64,000 nucleotides of DNA, taken from Azorinus chamasolen (lineage: Eukaryota; Mollusca; Bivalvia; Cardiida; Solecurtidae). The stretch spans positions 36,654,109-36,718,108 of the forward strand of contig OY755244.1 in the NCBI GenBank assembly GCA_963576725.1, given 5' to 3'. Below the pieces are notes generated by a model. The model worked only from the letters and a program-made list of their open reading frames with translations, searched no databases and had not been told where the DNA came from. Each line of letters opens with the position of its first letter. The stretch's first letter is position 1. Made by a program: the position numbers and the translations under genes. Shown in pieces: positions 49,867-57,722 of this stretch.

Positions 49867-49935
49867 GTATACTATATGCAAAGATCAGCCAGCTCCTGCA
49901 AGAGCCATCTTATCTGTGTAGTCTGTTTTCAAATA

Positions 49936-50254
49936 CAGTTAAACTTCGATATCTCGAACTTCAAGGGACCATATCAATTAGTACGAGATAACAGAGGTTC
50001 GAGTTATCCGATTTATATTATGAACAATGTCTCAAGTTCAAAACTTAATGCAGGTCTAAATTAATGCTGAAAGCTCCTGTAGGAGCTTTCAGGATTACTT
50101 TAGACCCGCATTAAGCTGTCACATGTGTTCCTAGATATGTGTAGTGATACATTTTAGAACAATTCTGTATTGTAAAATTTGGAAGGGCCGAATGTTCATT
50201 TCGACATATCGCGAAGTTCGAGTTATCCGAGTTCGAGATATCGAAGTTCAACTG
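49936..50254 (+). mobile_element. Family D5 MITE (long pogo-like TIR) nested in B
   Basis: CAGTTAAACTTCGATATCTC and GAGATATCGAAGTTCAACTG with TA each side; subterminal GGTTCGAGTTATCCGA and its kin. In the middle is a D-type core: CTTAATGCAGGTCTAAA, apex AAAGCTCCTGTAGGAGCTTT, TTTAGACCCGCATTAAG. Confidence 0.95.
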
Positions 50255-50287
50255 TACGTACAAATAGGTATTCTGTTGGGTAAAGGG

Positions 50288-50545
50288 TTAACCCTTTCCC
50301 TGTTGGATATTCATGTAAGAAATGATGACACCATGAATCCAAATAAAATTGTTATCATAATGGCATATGAAAACATTTACTTTCAGGCAGAAACTGCAGA
50401 ATCATATCTATATTATACCATAAACAAACAGAGCAGACCCTGATCAGACGGCTCCTACAGGACAATACCAAAACATACTGTATACATATGCGATTATAAA
50501 AAGTCAGCTAATAAACAAAAAGAACGGGTATGCATGATTGAAAGG
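50288..50545. mobile_element. Family B foldback: left half joined to its own inverse
   Basis: TTAACCCTTTCCCTGTTGGA through CAGACGGCTCCTACAGGA, then CAATACCAAAACATACTG..ATTATAAAAAGTCAGCTAAT, which is the reversed B left flank rather than the right flank. Shares TTAA 50288-50291 with the previous B. Confidence 0.8.
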
Positions 50546-50599
50546 TGTCTGTGTGGCTGAAGCAACCTAGCTTGTTTCCGTATGAATGTCGCGGTAACG

Positions 50600-50850
50600 T
50601 TACTTGTCATTTCCCTGTTTAACATTCATGTAATAAATAGTAATACCATATATTTTTATAAGCTGATATTTATAATGACATATGGATACATGTACATGCA
50701 TTGTTGGTTGGCTGAAGAGTCAGGTATGGTATTATTTCATAAGATAATAGAACAGGCCCTGACCAGACGGCTGCAACAGGAGCCGTCTAATCTGGGTCAA
50801 CTCTGTTTGTAAAGACGTTATAAAATCGTTAGTATGAGTGAAAGTTGTAT
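50600..50850 (+). mobile_element. Family B MITE, full length but worn
   Basis: CATTTCCCTGTTTAACATTC; core GCCCTGACCAGACGGCTGCA, ACAGGAGCCGTCTAATCTGG; right end GTATGAGTGAAAGTTGTA. Confidence 0.8.
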
Positions 50851-50865
50851 ACATAACCTGTTTAC

Positions 50866-51000
50866 AGTAAACCATGTCTTAAGTGGCCATTCATTATTGA
50901 ACACAGAATTCTTATAAAATAGGAGCTTTCTGCATTACTTTTGACCTGCATTAAGCTACCACCTGCCTTACAGACCCATAGTTAGACAGGTTCTACTGCA
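50866..51000 (-). mobile_element. Family D3 MITE lacking one arm
   Basis: CAGTAAACCATGTCTTAAGT to GACAGGTTCTACTG. CTTATAAAA joins TAGGAGCTTTCTGCATTAC at the apex. Confidence 0.85.
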
Positions 51001-51001
51001 C

Positions 51002-51065
51002 TTGATGAATATTCATGCAAGACTCGGCCCATCATGATTATAGATTGTTTAAATGTTTGTATATA
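51002..51065 (+). mobile_element. Family B left-flank fragment
   Basis: GATGAATATTCATGCAAGAC..CATGATTATAGATTG without a core. Confidence 0.5.
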
Positions 51066-51120
51066 ATAATATAAAATAAGGATATCTAGTGGCATTGCAA
51101 ACAGTAAAGAATCGTAACAT

Positions 51121-51359
51121 GTAACCGTTTCCTTCGTACAAAGGCCTTTTCACGCCTTTGCGTAGACAGTAGACCCAGGTTAGACGGCTCCTACAGGAAA
51201 CATCTGATCAAGGTCTGCTATATTTGTGTATAAAATAATAGATCTTAATCTACAGTTTCTATCAATACCAAAACTTCATGCGTACATATGCCATTATAAA
51301 ATTTCAGCTTATAAAAATGCATTATTTCTCACATGAATCATCGACAGGGAAACAGTTAA
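51121..51359 (-). mobile_element. Family B MITE
   Basis: TAACCGTTTCCTTCGTACAA; core GTAGACCCAGGTTAGACGGC, apex TCCTACAGGA; right end CAGGGAAACAGTTAA. Confidence 0.85.
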
Positions 51360-51363
51360 GCAC

Positions 51364-51437
51364 ACATAGCAGACCCTGAATCTTGGTCTACTCTGTTTAC
51401 ATTGGTATAAAAAAAAGTTGAGATCATCAAGTAAAAG
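51364..51437 (+). mobile_element. Family B right part, hairpin deleted
   Basis: AGCAGACCCTGAATCTTGGT then CTACTCTGTTTAC: the arms meet without an inner stem. Confidence 0.65.
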
Positions 51438-51865
51438 ATTAACGCTTTCCCTGTTCAATAACTTATGCAAGAAATTATGACATCATGAATATTTATTAGC
51501 TGAATATTTAAAATCTACACTTTTTAACTCTTTCGGCGCCAATGTCGCCTGTTGGCACCATTGAAAACAGTGCAGTCCCATGTCAGATGCCGCCTTTTCA
51601 AGGCGGCATCTGACCTGGGACTTCACTGTTTTCTGTATTATTTTAGCCCAAGCATACGGGTTTTTTAAAACAAATGTTTTACTAATATACCTTTATTATT
51701 TAGTTTAGAATTATATTCAATATGAAATTATTATTGCAGACGATACTTTTAAAATTTGGCGCCAAAAGATTTAAGGAAATGTTTTGCTTGGACAAAAACT
51801 ATAGAACCTGGGTTTACTCTGTTTGCAAATGCGCGAAAATGCGTTTATATGAGAGAAAGTGTTAA
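51437..51865 (+). mobile_element. Family B3 MITE with nested F2
   Basis: TTAACGCTTTCCCTGTTCAA left; after F2, GGAAATGTTTTGCTTGGACA, AGAACCTGGGTTTACTC (hairpin deleted), right end GAGAGAAAGTGTTAA. Confidence 0.85.
51524..51774. mobile_element. Family F2 MITE nested in B3, TTAA duplication
   Basis: TTAACTCTTTCGGCGCCAA to TTGGCGCCAAAAGATTTAA; core GCAGTCCCATGTCAGATGCC, apex GCCTTTTCAAGGC. Excision with one TTAA restores a B3 flank. Confidence 0.9.
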
Positions 51866-52108
51866 CCATTTCCCTTTTGTAAGCGCATTTTGACGCATCT
51901 GCAAACAGAGTAGACCCAGATCAGACGGCTCCTATAGGACCTGTCTGATCAGGGTCTGCTCTGTTTGCTTATGGTGTAATATAGATCTGATTCTACAGCT
52001 TCTGCCTGAGGCAAAATGTGCTGTGTTCACATGCCATTATAAAAATAAACTTATTAATATTCATGACGTCATTTTTTCTTACATGAATATGCAACAGGGA
52101 AAGGGTTA
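51862..52108 (-). mobile_element. Family B MITE, full length
   Basis: Shares TTAA 51862-51865. Core GACCCAGATCAGACGGCTCC, TATAGGACCTG, CTGATCAGGGTCTGC; ends AGGGAAAGGGTTA. Confidence 0.95.
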
Positions 52109-52604
52109 CGCATCAATGTTCAGTTACATACGAGCTACAAACTTCAACAAGTCATTAGTAACGCCATGGTTAATCTTGTTAGCTGAACTAAGTAATTTCA
52201 CAAAACCCAATTAACCTTTTTACCTACTGCAAGTAACATCACACAGAGTTTATGTAGCTCTTTGCATGCTGGTGGCGAATTGGCGGCATTACTGACATAC
52301 AGGTACGTACTATATAGTGTCATCCCATCTGTTGTGCTGAACACCAACGTTGTAGATCCAAAGTGCACTTGCAGAGACTCTTCAATATATCAAAGCACTG
52401 AAAGTATTGGTAACCAGCGAAGCATTTAACTCTTATGAGCAGCAGGTCAATGTAGAGTAGAGGAATGTAGAAGAGTATAACAGAATGAAATTCAAAGTAT
52501 TTTTGGAAACTAATTATTATTTGTAAAACCAGAAAAGAAGTCTGAAAAATATGTTATCAAGGTTTCATGTAATATTGTGTATGTGACTAGGAATTCATAA
52601 AGAC
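52109..52604. other. No gene seen
   Basis: Unclassified. A possible old TTAA element spans 52212 (ttaacctttttacc) to about 52430 (agcgaagcatttaac), but no core was found. Confidence 0.3.
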
Positions 52605-52730
52605 GTTTCCAGGACCATTTTCTCTGTTTCTCCGCCTAATGCGGTTTCTCCGTAAAAGTCAAACTCTATGTGTGGCCACTCATTAGAATCGTTGTGAAAA
52701 GGTGATTCTAATAAATGGTCATGAGATGCG
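52605..52730. mobile_element. Family E2 element (E variant)
   Basis: CTATGTGTGGCCACTCATTA GAATCG pairs with GATTCTAATAAATGGTCATG, centre TTGTGAAAAGG; preceded by TTTCTCCGCCTAATGCGG and TTTCTCCG. Confidence 0.65.
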
Positions 52731-52866
52731 ACCATAGTAACCGGTAACAGACTGATAGGGGCTTCTGATCTACAGATTCTGGTGTATGACGGACGCGTTT
52801 CCGTTCTTTTCCGTAACAATCATTTTTTCTCATCAACTCTTTTCTTACTTTTTCCATTTTATACTA

Positions 52867-53071
52867 CAGTGAAACTCCGCTAATGCGATCACTTAATAAA
52901 CAGCCACTGATGTCATCTAAAGCAGGTGGTTGCTTAATGCAGGACGAAAGTTATGCAGAAAGCTCCTATAGGAGCTTTCTGCATAACTTTCGTCCTGCAT
53001 TAAGCTACCACCTGTCTCTGCCACACAGAATTATGCCCCTTTTTGGTGGTCGCATTAGCGGGGTTTTACTG
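52867..53071 (+). mobile_element. Family D MITE, full length
   Basis: CAGTGAAACTCCGCTAATGC to GCGGGGTTTTACTG, TA flanks. Stem GACGAAAGTTATGCAG and apex AAAGCTCCTATAGGAGCTTT are perfect. Confidence 0.95.
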
Positions 53072-53309
53072 TACATTATGCTGGCATATTACTGACACCA
53101 TTTATCCTCTTAATTATCATGGAAGTTTCCTGCTTATATTTCACATAAATACTTAACCAGTTAATTTTCACGAAAACTTTCGCGTTATTTTTTCAGATAA
53201 TTATCTAAAAAGTGGAACCTGGGAAACTTTTCAGGATAAGCATAGAGACAAATATGTTTTTCATGATACTGCTTTAAACTGCCACCACATACTGAATTAA
53301 ACTCGTTTC

Positions 53310-53525
53310 TTAACCCATTCCATCATAGGCTATTTTAGACCCAACCTCTTTGAATGAATCTACCCAAAAGGAGCATTAACTAGAGAAAAGTAAAATTTTA
53401 GATTTTTGTAGTTTTAAACCATTGTGATAAATAGAGCAATTTCAAATGTTCTATTTATCACAATGGTTTCACAAAGTGACTTTTACAGAGTCGTCAAAAG
53501 TCGTCAATATGAAGGAATGGGTAAA
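53310..53525 (+). mobile_element. Family A MITE
   Basis: TTAACCCATTCCATCATAGG to GAAGGAATGGGTAAAC; apex replaced by GAGCAATTTCAAATGTTC. Confidence 0.9.
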
Positions 53526-53629
53526 CTAGTTATCACGAAAACAGATAATTAACTAGAAAAGTTTCATGTTACCATTTATCTAAAAATAGAAAATTATTTT
53601 CGAATGACTGCGGCAGATGCCAATTAACT

Positions 53630-54010
53630 TGCAAGGATATAGAATATCACCGAACATCACCGAAATAGAATATCTAATTTTAGATAAGTTAATAAGAAAA
53701 AAATCGCGTTGTTTAGATCATCACGTGGCAGTATGTTGCACTACCTGGTCATTTTGATTGGATAAGATATTTATCAGGTTTTCCTTAAAAGATTCCATCT
53801 TCCGTTTATTAGATAATTATGTGAGATATTAACTCCAAACATTTCGCGAAAGCTACGTCGTAAGTGGTGTCAGAAATATACCACCATAGCAAGGACGTAG
53901 AACAGGATATCTATTTTTCGATAAGTTAACAAGAAAGTTTTCGAGAAAAGTTTCGCGTTGTGAAACGGTATATTGCGCTAACAGGTCATTTTGACCCGAT
54001 AAGACCAGTC
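53630..54010. repeat. Degenerate direct repeat, two units
   Basis: ATCTAATTTTAGATAAGTTA ATAAG..TCGCGTTGTTT..ATGTTGCACTACCTGGTCAT recurs as ATCTATTTTTCGATAAGTTA ACAAG..TCGCGTTGTGA..TATTGCGCTAACAGGTCAT. Step about 250 bp. Unknown class. Confidence 0.55.
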
Positions 54011-54033
54011 ATGAAAATATTCCTCTTTTAACT

Positions 54034-54137
54034 TACTGGGAGCAATGCTCTATTTATCACAATGGTTTCATAAAATGTCACAATGGTTTCACAAAATGTC
54101 ACAATGGTCGTCAAAAGTCGCCAATATGAGGGAATTA
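54034..54137 (+). mobile_element. Family A remnant with triplicated stem-base word
   Basis: Starts at the apex (GGGAGCAATGCTC), then TCACAATGGTTTCATAAAAT, TCACAATGGTTTCACAAAAT and TCACAATGG in tandem, then TCGTCAAAAGTCGCCAATAT. Confidence 0.75.
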
Positions 54138-54269
54138 ACCTGTTTACCCGACGAGACGCCGTGTGGTGGGGGCGCGATGAAGGTTTGTAGTGTTTACCAT
54201 ATGATTGTAGAACAAAATGTAAAAACGCATCATTGCCAATTGCAGCAGACGAGACCCCGAGTAGATTTT

Positions 54270-54420
54270 AATTCCATGAACTAGGGGGCGTGAGTAGTGT
54301 CGCACTTTAATTACTACTCATGAACAGACTCAATAAAACCGAGCCTGCGGTTTTCTCTTTTTGCATTTCTTTTTTGCTTTCGAAGGATCACCCATTTTCA
54401 GATTTTTTTTATTTTTTTTT
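54270..54420 (+). repeat. Repeat L copy with unoccupied TTAA
   Basis: GAGTAGTGTCGCACTTTAAT, ACTCATGAACAGACTCAATA, AACCGAGCCTGCGG match both flanks of the A2 element at 41534; the TTAA here is 54307-54310. A T-rich run follows at 54405-54540. Confidence 0.75.
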
Positions 54421-54679
54421 TATCATTATTGTTTTTGTTAGTGTTGAGGTGATTTTTATTAGTGTTTTGTTGGTCTGTTGGCGGGGTTTTCGTTATTGTT
54501 GTTGTTTTTTTCGTAAAGAAATTGATGGCCATTTCATTATCTAATTGAAGATTATTTCATTTTTTATTGAAGAAAATCAGGTCAAAGAAGATATCAAAAC
54601 AGTTTTGCCCCAACTATCATTATGTACATCCATTTGAAGCTTTAACCGAGGAAAGTTACGACTATAAGCCTACCATGTA

Positions 54680-54784
54680 CAGTAAAACCTCTCTATAACG
54701 GCCACTAAATTACATTAAGTATTTTGTGTTAAAAGCAGGTGGCTGCCGTAAATATTAGGTGGCCGTTATAGAGAGGTTTTACTG
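54680..54784 (+). mobile_element. Family D2 MITE with palindrome removed (105 bp)
   Basis: CAGTAAAACCTCTCTATAAC to GAGAGGTTTTACTG, TA flanks. GCAGGTGGCTGC joins CGTAAATATTAGGTGGCC, so only the ends and subterminal parts remain. Confidence 0.95.
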
Positions 54785-54847
54785 TATATGAAATAGGGAA
54801 ATGTATTGCAATGACAAACGGCAGAGAATAAGATTTATAGCATATTT

Positions 54848-54992
54848 AACCCTTTCCCTGTTCAATAGTCATGACAGAAATTGTGACATCATGAATATTT
54901 ATTAGCTGTATTTTTATAATTAAAATTTCAAGGATTTTTCTGCTTTGACAAAAAATATAGAATCAGATCTATATCATGTCAAAAGCAAACTG
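54848..54992 (+). mobile_element. Family B3 left half, cut by K
   Basis: TTAACCCTTTCCCTGTTCAA, TTTCAAGGATTTTTCTGC, TATCATGTCAAAAGCAAACT; stops at the base of the hairpin. Confidence 0.8.
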
Positions 54993-55013
54993 ACGTCGAT
55001 GACACAGTCACAT

Positions 55014-55270
55014 CAGGGGCGTGGCGTAGCTTGCGATACGCACGTGCGTAACGTCAATCTGAAAGGTGAACACATTATTATGGCAATAATAGAACAAAAA
55101 TCGAATGCTAGCGGGGTGGACTTTGATAAAAGCTCTGTCTCGTCAATTCCCTGATGTTGACAACTTTTGACGCCTCTGTAAAATTGTTTCAAAACTACAC
55201 GACTCTCCTCCGGGTCCTTATAGTCACGGTGCGTAGATTAATTAGATCTACATTTGGATTCAGCTACGCT
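55014..55270 (-). repeat. Repeat K copy 2, with collapsed family A insert
   Basis: GGGGCGTGGCGTAGC, TACGCACGTGCGTAACGTCA, GGGTGGACTTTGAT and GGATTCAGCTACGC match copy 1 reversed. The A piece at 55155-55210 reads ACTTTTGACGCCTCTGTAAA ATTGTTTCAAAACTACACGA, i.e. the whole hairpin is missing. Confidence 0.75.
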
Positions 55271-55324
55271 TCTGGCAGTTTACTCGACATGTTACGGATG
55301 AACTGTCCACTAATGACAAATTTG

Positions 55325-55410
55325 TGACAACCTTTGCACACAGTCTAGTTCCAGATTACACGCCAGAGATAACCAGTCGTTTCATCGGAATCGAAACTTA
55401 TGCTCTAGTT
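55325..55410 (+). mobile_element. Family G-like remnant
   Basis: ACAGTCTAGTTCCAGATTAC ACGCCAGAG..CGTTTCATCGGAATCG: weak G arm pattern. Confidence 0.4.
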
Positions 55411-55514
55411 GTATAGTTCAGAAAAGCAATTTACAGAGTGTGCAGACGCCAATAATTGCCTAGCGTGCAAATATTTAAATGACCTCGATACGAGCATTAT
55501 ACACAGGAGCAGAC

Positions 55515-55665
55515 AAGAATAATAGATTCAAGCATGGGTTTTGTTAAAGACGGGGGTTTCTATACCCGAGGTTGGTCTGTTCCAGTCGGAAACGAGCTTT
55601 AGCGAGTTTCCGATAGGAACAGACCAACCGATTTAACAAATCCCATGCTTGATTATTTTTCTCGC
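55515..55665. repeat. Long inverted repeat with CGAGCTTTAGCGAG centre
   Basis: CAAGCATGGGTTTTGTTAAA pairs with TTTAACAAATCCCATGCTTG; GGTTGGTCTGTTCCAGTCGG AAAC pairs with GTTTCCGATAGGAACAGACC; centre GAGCTTTAGCGA. Minus-strand reading KLAKARFR arises from it and is not evidence of a gene. Confidence 0.85.
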
Positions 55666-56203
55666 TGAAATACGCCCTAAAACCAAGAAAATTAACGAAT
55701 TTGTGAAGTACTACTTTACATTGCGTAATACGACTTCCATATCTAATAGCAACAGACCGCAGCATAACTTTAGGCGTGACACCAAATTCTTGCATAAAAC
55801 GTGCTGTTGTAGTCCCGCTAGACCATGTACTTTAACAAGGCGATTCTCGTGCTCACGCGCTGTTGTTGACCGGGTTTAATTATACCTATTACGGGCCTAA
55901 GGTAAACAATGGACGCGAATGCTACAGCGTTTTGACCTAAGCTAGGTGAACGCCGGGGTGTGAGTATTTCCAGGAGCACCGACAATGAACTGTTTTTAGT
56001 GATAGACATATTGAATGAAATTCCGTGTAAACGGTATTTGATACAATCATGAATTGACGTCGAAAAGAAAACAGTGGCCCAGAAACAGCATAAATCGCCG
56101 AAGTGTCAAAGAAATGTATAGTTTTGCTGCCGTTGTTTTGCCTGTATTTTGAAGAATTAAATTGATGCAGGAGAGCAGAAAATTGGTTTTATGCAAGAAT
56201 AGC
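55666..56203. other. No supported gene
   Basis: Several overlapping 60-100 codon ORFs on both strands, partly read from the flanking palindromes. Composition is near 42% GC, higher than most of the window. None has a recognisable product. Confidence 0.35.
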
Positions 56204-56342
56204 GTTAATACACGATTGTTTTCGGGCAATAACATCTGCAGTGTCCCTCGGGAATGTTGTTGCCCTCGCCCTTCGGGCTCGGGCCAACAACAGTCCCTCG
56301 GGACACTGAAGATGTTATTGCCCGAAAAAACGTGTATTAACC
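56204..56342. repeat. Long GC-rich inverted repeat
   Basis: GTTAATACACG..TTTTCGGGCAATAACATC and GATGTTATTGCCCGAAAA..CGTGTATTAAC enclose CAGTGTCCCTCGGGA / TCCCTCGGGACACTG and a central GCCCTCGCCCTTCGGGCTCG hairpin. Mirror ORFs on both strands follow from the symmetry. Confidence 0.9.
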
Positions 56343-56945
56343 CTCTAATGACGTCATTTGTTATGACAACCACAAACGTTACGTTTTGGCGTAAATATAA
56401 ATGACTGAGTGACTACAAAACAACGTCTTTGGTTAATTAAATAGGCATTTAAAGTGTTTATATGATAAATAGAATTTCATATTCGTGCTAATTACTTATA
56501 TTAATTTCAATTCATAAGGTTGTTGCCTATAGAAATGCTGGTATAATTCTGTAAGAAGTCCTTCCCTTGTATTGATTTTACCCAATCGCGCGTATGAATA
56601 CACTAGTCACGGGGTGTTCCAGATAAGGATTTCTAGTACGGCTATTTTTAGTAACTCAGCTTATCTAGCACGACTGAGAAGCGAGAAATGGGAATCTCTG
56701 AAAACCGACCAATTTCTCAACCGTGTGTTGAATATATACATGAATTCCCGATTTGCAAGGGATTTGTTTCCCAAATGTATTTCACAAGATGACCTGCATG
56801 AAAGGGTTTGTTCTTTTTTTTTTTTAATGGGCTTTCTAACCGAGTAAGTGACCGCGCATGGCAATCGAACTGTGCAGAGACATATAAATACATGTATGTA
56901 TATGTCTCTGAACTGTGTTATTCAAATTTTCCACGCCCCAATTAA
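56343..56945. other. No repeat core; region upstream of candidate exon
   Basis: Mostly unique-looking. Contains ORFs at 56572-56847 (+) and its mirror that I cannot support, and a hairpin at 56877-56910 (AGAGACATATAAATACATG with CATGTATGTATATGTCTCT). Confidence 0.35.
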
Positions 56946-56948
56946 CAG

Positions 56949-56954
56949 CACGTG
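56949..56954. promoter_or_regulatory. CACGTG E-box upstream of candidate first exon
   Basis: A palindromic E-box inside AGCACGTGCT, 48-53 bp before the preferred start codon. Could be a promoter element if transcription starts nearby; six-base matches occur often by chance. Confidence 0.2.
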
Positions 56955-57002
56955 CTGATCTTTATTTTATGCACTATGTTTGTCTGTCCAGAACGCAGAT
57001 CA

Positions 57003-57089
57003 ATGGCGGCAAAGCAGACGAGAGAATTGCTGTTAGATTTCCATAATATACGTGACAGCTTGACAGGTCGACTATTCTGCTACACGAAG
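57003..57089 (+). CDS. Candidate first coding exon, 29 codons
   Basis: ATGGCGGCAAAGCAGACGAG opens a frame of exactly 29 codons (MAAKQTRELLLDFHNIRDSL then TGRLFCYTK) ending in ACGAAG at a strong donor, GGTAAGAAC (GT at 57090). The peptide is amphipathic and helix-like, the ATG has +4 G, and the MAA start is typical of real N-termini. An upstream in-frame ATG at 56976 is possible; I prefer 57003 because the sequence before it (FVCPERRS) looks non-coding. No MITE overlaps it. The frame closes at 57102 if not spliced. No second exon was found before 64000, so intron 1 would exceed 6.9 kb and be full of MITEs. Product not recognised. Confidence 0.5.
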
Positions 57090-57139
57090 GTAAGAACTTC
57101 AAAATAATAAATCCTACAAATTAGGAGTATAGCTTGACC

Positions 57140-57378
57140 CGTTACTTGGTGAATATCTTTGTTAGATCAATAAGAATTAATGACGTCATGGATATTTATT
57201 AGGAACATTTAAATTGGCATCTAATACCCTGATAATGTCATTTGCAATATTCAGCGTGGACCAGAAGGCTCCCAAGGGTATTATCTGGATCTGCACTGTT
57301 TGTCTGTTACACTTCACTCAAAAAATGAATTGTGGAAATTCCGATTTAAAAGTCAGCACAGAAAGGTCAATGTTGCAA
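57140..57378. mobile_element. B-left / I-right chimera
   Basis: GAATTAATGACGTCATGGAT ATTTATTAGG is B left flank; then AGCGTGGACC..AGAAGGCTCC, TATCTGGATCTGCACTG and GTTACACTTCACTC, CAGCACAGAAAGGTCAA are family I. Confidence 0.6.
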
Positions 57379-57476
57379 CTGGTCTGATATATGTGAGGCC
57401 AGGAAACAAACTAATTGTACCATTTTATCACTGAATTGTGGAATAGCACATATCCGTGTTTAACTGTGCTAACTGC

Positions 57477-57722
57477 TTAACCCTTTCCCTGTTCTGTGTT
57501 TATTACAAATTTCAATACCTACTGAATATGCATGGACAAAATAGTTATATTTAATATAAAGAAATACGGAAGGTGGAACACTGTAGAAAAACAGAAAACA
57601 GATCAAATTCTATCAAATTCTATTAGCAAACAAAGTAGACCCTGATCAGACGGAGCAATCTGGATCTACTCTTGTTTGCAAATGCGTGAAAACACGTTTA
57701 TAAATATGAGGGAAAAGGTTAA
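57477..57722 (+). mobile_element. Family B2 MITE
   Basis: TTAACCCTTTCCCTGTTCTG; flank CAATACCTACTGAATATGC; stem AGACCCTGATCAGACGGAGC joins AATCTGGATCTACTC, so the second inner arm is deleted. Right end GAGGGAAAAGGTTAA. Confidence 0.9.

Larger units (their letters stand above)
49544..50291 (+). mobile_element. Family B MITE carrying two nested pogo-like MITEs
   Basis: Pieces 49544-49676, 49867-49935 and 50255-50291 join into one B copy: TTAATCCTTTACCTGATG, CAGCCAGCTCCTGCAAGAGC (core), and GGGTAAAGGGTTAA. Confidence 0.9.

Noticed and set aside
4048..52981. Palindromes as sequencing or amplification chimeras
   Set aside because: The same cores recur with individual mutations, clean TTAA or TA borders and matching empty sites, which artefacts would not give.
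55544..55879. Overlapping ORFs suggesting a gene
   Set aside because: They begin in a long palindrome; KLAKARFR-type peptides come from the CGAGCTTTAGCGAG centre.
56047..56404. 108- and 80-codon ORFs on opposite strands
   Set aside because: Mirror translations of the long inverted repeat at 56204-56342.
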